NCBI GenBank assembly: GCA_001584585.1
Contig: LSYV01000086.1
Location: 104,403-168,402, forward strand
DNA from: Gonium pectorale
Taxonomy: Eukaryota; Chlorophyta; Chlorophyceae; Chlamydomonadales; Volvocaceae
Length of the DNA: 64,000 bases
Direction: 5' to 3'
Positions 58,665-64,000 of the stretch are shown here, piece after piece; position 1 is the stretch's first letter; every line of letters starts with the position of its first letter. The notes under the pieces were generated by a model. The model did no database searches, was not told where the DNA came from, and was given only the letters and a program-made list of their open reading frames with translations. Position numbers and translations under genes: made by a program.

Positions 58665-61600
58665 TCACTTATCAGGTACCAGCGTAAAGTCAAGGCCCCT
58701 GCCTCCCCGCACTCGCGGCGCGGCGCTGGAGGCGGCCCGCCGCTCCTCAGGCGACATGTGCGTCACAGCGCCCCTGCAGCAGCAGGAAGGTAAAGGGAGA
58801 AGATGTGACACCACCGCTCGCTACACGTGCTTAAAAACACGCGCGCCAACGGCGTGTCTCTACAGCGGGGTCAAACGTAAGGGTCCTGAGGGACGCTTCA
58901 CGCCGGCCATGGGCCCTCATCGCACAGCCGTGTCGCCGCAGCGCAGGCACAGTCGCCGGGCGCCCCCATAACCCCGATGCGCAGACCCAAAACCTGCTGC
59001 ACATGATTGAAGATGCGGGACTGACATGTCAGGACCTATACGTCGCACATATTGACTTCTCGAGCGTTGGAACCGATGTATGGGCCCTATACGCATTCCC
59101 CGCCACCCAAGCAAGCCTCAGAAGGCCCCAGCAACAGTCCCTCCCCCCACCCACCCCACACGCCACAACCCACCTGTACATCCCGGCCATGAGCGCTGTA
59201 ATGCTTCCGGACCGACCCAGGCTGCTGGACACGGACAAGTTGCTGGGCTGCGGCACGAGAGGACCCGCGCCCCTCAGGAACGACATGTCCAGGCCTCCCG
59301 TGCTGTCCGCGTTCCCGGCACCGCCCCCGCTCCCGGCACTGTGGTGGCTACTGCCGTCGGGGCCACCTCCTGGGCCCCTGGCCGCAGCCGAGTGAAGCGG
59401 CTTGGCATGGGCTTGGCCAGCGCCGCCAATCGCAGCCGCGAGCGTCACCGGCTCGCCCGTGGAGCTGCGTACGCTGCAATTGAAGGGGACCACCTCGTCC
59501 CGCGTCGTGGCGTGGTGGCCGCTGGCGGATGAGACGCTCATGGTAGACAGGGAGTCATGATGATGGGGCGGGGAGGTGGTGGTGGTGGTGGCCGTCGTGG
59601 CGGTGGTGGTGATGGTCGTGGACGCGGTGGCTCCGCCCGCGGCGCCGCTACCGCGAGAGTCGGACCGCAAAGATGTAGAACGCCCGCCGCCGCCAGCGCC
59701 GCCGCCGCGGAAGAGACGCGCCAGGGCCCCCATGCTCGGCCCTCCAGAGGGGTGAGGGTGCAGTGGCGAGCCGTCGGGCGCAGCGGGGCTGACCCTGGAA
59801 GCCGCCGCGACAGCGGCCGCCGCGGCAGCGGCTGACGAGCTCAGCGGGCCCACGGGGAAGTTGCTGTCCACCGACAGGAGCTGCGCGGTGGGGGGCCGCC
59901 TGCGGGACAGGACGGGAGAGGCGCGCACGAGAAGCATTATACTCGCTGTTCACGGACAGATGAGGGACTCCAAACCTGCAAAGATGGCCGTTGCGGCCAC
60001 CAGGCAGGCCTCAAGCCGCAGCGCAGCCCTACGCAAGCGAGTGCACCGTAGTATCCTGATAGGCCATCATCGAAACCGAATGGACGCGCACCTGTCGCCC
60101 GGCCGCGCCATTGCCCACATGGCCTTGGGCGTGCCGGCGCCACCTGCTTCCAGGTCCCGGCTGCTGCCGCCGCCTACAAGGCCCCCAGCGCCGCCAGGCT
60201 GGCCGCTGGAAGCCAAGCCGCGGCCCTGCGCGGGCATGGCGGTGCCCGCCGCCCCATACCAGCCCCCAGCGGCGGTTGCGTACGCGCCGCCACCGGTGCT
60301 GCCCTCGGGCCCGTGCATCTGCATGTGCCCTGCGTGGACGAAGGCGCCGATGGGCTCGAGCCGCCGTGCGGCCCGCTGGATGAGCGGCGAGGTCCGGGGT
60401 GTGGCCCTGCGGGCACGGCACGATGGCGGGCGGAGGGGCAGGGGGTAACGCCAAGAACCAGAGCTGGGCAAGGACGGAGGCCCTTGCCCGCACCCCCAAC
60501 GCACCTGAACTCGCTGTCTTGTCACTGCTCGCGTAGGTGGACGGACACAGCAAACGCTTCGTTCGCACGCACTTCGTGTCTTCGTATGGATTTCATCCGG
60601 GGCACGGGTGATGCCGGAGGAAAGGCGGTTTCAATTGACCCCACGAACCACAGCGGCAGCCTTCCACGCGCTCACCTGGCCTTGATCTGCAGATGCATCG
60701 CCTTGGCCAGGACGGCGGTCTGGCGCGGGAAGACGCCCGCTTTGATGGCGCGACGAAGCACGTCCTGCGGGGATGGGCAGGCGCGGGGAGTGTCGGCAAT
60801 ACTTGAACAGCAGGGAGGATGCCACTACCGTGGTAGAGCAAAGCGCATCATGTCGCCATGCTGGGGAATTCGGTTGGAGGCGGCGCAAGACAAACAAAAA
60901 GCCCGCGTCAAACCCAGGATCCAGAGGCCCGTAGGAAACTCGTTCCAGTGAACCTAAGTACGGACGCGCTCCGTCCTGACTCGCGGGATGAGGCTGCGCT
61001 GAGATGGCGCACCTTGGGGCAGTGTGAGCCGACCGGCGTGATGAGCGCGTAGAGCGGCAGCACGTACAGGCATGAGTGCACCAGGATGACAAAGTCCGCC
61101 ACCAGCAGCAGCATGACCGCCCAGAAGGGCGTGCCCTTGAACACCCATTCATCCTCGTAGCCCTGCACGGTGCGGGCCAGGCGCCAAGTAAGGACAGCCA
61201 GGTTTTGCCTCTTTTGAGCGCCGGCGCCCGTTGACAGCCGCGAATGCGTGCCAGGTCGCGTGTGCGTGTGAGCTACACTATGCAGGTAGCATAGCACAAC
61301 GGCACAGATCCGGCGGTGGAACGGCGTCGACCTTGCTCGCTGGGCACGAGAAGTGGCCGTCAGGATTGGGTGCGGAGATTAGCGGGCACTCGTGTCTACC
61401 AACAGGCAGCGTGCAGCCGTCTGCAATCTGCACGCGTGAGATGGATAAACCCGCTGCCCCTCCCTCACCAGCACGAGAGAGAAGATGAGGAGGGCAATGG
61501 ACAGACTGTTCTCGTAGTAGGCCCAGTTGAACAGGTAGGCGATGACCTTGGGGTTGCGGAACCAGAAGAACTGCGCAGCGTCCGCATTCTGCGGCATGGC

Positions 61601-64000
61601 AACACAAATGAGGGGAGGGCGTTGCGGGTGTCGCGTGCGTGCTGAAATCTCCACTGAGCGTGGCTGAAAAGCAATCGTCTATGGGAAGCTCACAGCACTC
61701 ACTGTCACGCCAACGCTGTGCTATGGCAACATAACCCCATAACCCGACAGCAGGCAGAATCACCGACCCATTCGTTGAAGAACTGCATGTTAGGTGGGTC
61801 TCCCTCCACCCTGGCATGCCAAATGAAGGCCCAATGAGGTCGTCTGGACATACCTCGAAGCCCTTGCCCCTATGTGCCTCCAGCGCCCTCCGTACGCGCT
61901 CCTGCTGCACGGCGCTGACTTTAACCACGTCGGCCTTGCCGATACGATCTGCCACCGTGCTGGCTGCCGTGGCAATCACGCTCTTTGCACGCTCAACGCC
62001 CGCACCCAGCCCGTCCGCTAGGCCCTGCACCGGCGCCGGCAGCGGCCGCACGCGTGCACCCCCGCCGCCGGGATGGGCCCACGGCTTCGGAATGCAGGGC
62101 GGCCAGCACGCGCCGTCGTCGTCAGAGTCGCTGGCGCTCTCTGCCCCGTGGTGGTGGTGATGAGGGCTGAAGAGCCGTAGGATACTATGGTGGTGGTTGG
62201 CGCTGTGGTGCGCGGAATGGCGGTGAGAGCCGTGGTGCATCAGGCCCTGATGCATATGCCCTCCGGTATGGCTGCCGCCGGGGCTGGGGTGGACCTCATG
62301 GGACTGCCGTGGGCTTGTCATGCGTCGCCACAGGCCACCCAACGAGCTCCCGCCAGGGCCGTGCCCCGGCGACCCGTCGTGCAGGACGCCGCCTCCAGCG
62401 GCAGCATTGGTACCCGCGCCGGCAGGTACAGCAGTCCCGGCTGCTGGTTGCCGTGAGGCCGCGGGGACGAGTACGTCGTCTCGCCCCACGCCGTCCGAGG
62501 CCTCGCAGACGGCAACGCTGGTGGCATGGTCCAGGGCCTCGCTCCAGCCCCCGACACTGGTGGGCGTCATGCCTGCAGTCAGGTCTTGGCGGCTGACTGT
62601 TAGCTCCTCCGGCACCGAGCTCGCAGGGCTGGGCACGGCGTGCGGCAGCGAAGACACCGTCGACAGCCCTGGTGCCAAAGGCGGGGTAGCCGCCACTGGA
62701 GGCACCAGGACAGGCGTCGCCCACCGCAGCCCGTCATCGCCGCTGCCGAGCTGCAGCCGCAAGTGTGCCGGCGGGGGCGGCGCCGGGGGTGGCGGCAGCG
62801 GCGGCGCTGGGGGCGGCGGCATGGCCTGGGCTCCGTTTCCCAACACCGCCTGCGCGACGGTGGGTGAGTCAGGCTCAGGGCCCGAGTCCCTACGGCCGCT
62901 TCCTATCCCCAAGGGGAGCGGCGTGATGGCGCGGTCCATGCTTGCTGCGGGTCCCATCCAGGGCTGGTCGAACAGAAAGCTCTGCTGCCGTGAAGGCGTC
63001 CCATCGCTGCCACCGCTGCCTTGCGCCAGCGACGCAAGGGACACTGAGCTGCCAAAACCCTGCGTGCTGGAACGCAGGGCAGCCGTCGAGCCGCCCAGGC
63101 GCGTGGGGAAGCGCGGCGGTGACCACCCTGCTTCGCCGGGGCCGCCGCTGCTGCCGCTGCCGCGGCTGCCGCCACTGGAAGCGGCGCGGGAAGCAGACCC
63201 AGAATACAGGAACAAGGTGCTGCCGAAACCACGCAGCGTGCCCTGTAAGTCCTCCTGTTGCGGATCTGGGTCGTCTACGGCATACAAGGATACTTCTGAG
63301 CGCTCTGCCTCCGGCTCGGGCATAGCCTGAGTCCCTCTGGATTCCTGGCAGGCAACACTGGGGGCCGGCCCGCTGCTGGTCGCCGGCTCCGCACGCTGAG
63401 GCAGCGCATCCGGACGTTGCGGCTCGGGACTCGGCAGCGGGGGCAACAGAACACGCCCTTGGCCCTCGGACGGCGCAGTGGGCGACAGCGGCAGCGCCGC
63501 TGCCGCCAACACCGGCTCTGCCGCTTCCCCACCATCCCGCTGTGACACGGTCAGCGCTGGCCCTGGCAAAGGCGCCAGAACCACAGAATCACGGTCGTCT
63601 GGCGTCAATGACGCCTGCAGCGTCGTTTTGGAAGGTGACGAAGGCCTCGGCTCATCCCCAAACGATGGCTCGCCAGATAGCCCCTCGTCTGCCGGTATCC
63701 CCGCGAAGGAATGCCCCGGCGCCACCACCTGCACGCTGTCCAGCTCGGATGGGTCCCGAAGTACCGGTGCAGCGGCCGGGGTCACATGAGTTTCGCACAG
63801 ACGCAGTGTTGCCTCCAGGTCGTCTCCGGCCTCCGCTGATACCCCGGGCTGCTGCACTGCCTCACGTGTAGGATCCACTTCCTCGTCCCCTGGCATAGCA
63901 TCTAGGTCAAGTGCTGCGCCCGGCGCCTCGCATACCGCCAGCTCGGGGCCAGGCCGGGAAAATACCAGCGCCTCGGAGGCGTCGCTTCCGCGGCTGCTCC
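58665..64000 (-). CDS. MLO-family membrane protein (5' partial) with giant low-complexity loop
   Basis: MLO proteins are seven-span plasma-membrane proteins; plant members bind calmodulin and modulate calcium signalling. Exons in the window: >64000-61854, 61782-61768, 61588-61469, 61162-61013, 60764-60676, 60406-60092, 59899-59174, 58773-58665; every splice phase closes and the last exon ends TLVPDK-stop. The family is recognised from the last two spans: AQFFWFRNPKVIAYLFNWAY with YENSLSIALLIFSLVL, and AVMLLLVADFVILV followed by LPLYALITPVGSHCPK, which corresponds to the plant LPLYAIVTQMGSH signature. A basic helix (VLRRAIKAGVFPRQTAVLAK) follows and is a candidate calmodulin-binding segment. 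About 715 residues of Ser/Pro/Gly/Ala-rich sequence, with a His-rich cluster, precede the last two spans where plant proteins have some tens of residues. The 350-residue tail is also low-complexity. The first five spans must lie right of the window. Confidence 0.85.

Noticed and set aside
62320..63330. 336-codon plus-strand open frame
   Set aside because: Antisense to the giant MLO exon; the minus frame is longer and splices in phase to the MLO core.

Overview
This window is nuclear DNA from a green alga, most likely a volvocine or other Chlamydomonadales species. The evidence is GC-rich, intron-dense genes with short GTGAG/GTGCG...GCAG introns, Ala/Gly/Ser/Gln-rich linkers inside proteins, and three protein families that such algae carry in large form: TmcB-like PAS membrane proteins, GAF-linked TKL kinases and MLO proteins. 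I cannot name the species. I found no bacterial features, CRISPR array, rRNA or convincing tRNA.

Layout. (1) 489-14812, minus strand: 34 exons of one very large PAS-domain membrane protein of the TmcB (tiny macrocysts B) type, about 2,340 residues here; the 3' end lies left of the window. (2) 14.8-20.2 kb: an intergenic stretch with a family of dispersed repeats and one minisatellite. (3) 20202-28986, 31308-40740 and 46310-55235, plus strand: a head-to-tail array of three paralogous genes, each encoding two degenerate GAF domains followed by a TKL/Raf-like protein kinase. I traced 18-19 exons per gene by matching splice sites and phase across the copies. Copies A and B read through, apart from the unresolved 5' edge of one exon in B. 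Copy C reads through except for one apparent 1-nt shift in exon 2. (4) The spacers between kinase genes hold transposon debris: two LINE-type zinc-knuckle C-termini, a TTF/BED-like zinc-finger exon, hairpin-rich repeats and a 548-nt N gap. (5) 58665 to beyond 64000, minus strand: the 3' part (8 exons, about 1,220 residues) of an MLO-family membrane protein with an exceptionally long low-complexity, His-rich region before its last two membrane spans.

How the genes may relate. The PAS protein, the GAF kinases and the MLO protein are all plausible sensing or signalling proteins, but nothing in the sequence shows that they act together; the clustering is mainly a local tandem expansion of the kinase family. 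The most informative features are the shared exon grid of the kinases (including 18-nt microexons), the mosaic of nearly identical and unalignable segments among the copies, and the unusual MLO loop. Exon coordinates were deduced by eye and should be accurate to a few bases where splice phase is stated to close; the starting exons of all three kinases are unresolved.
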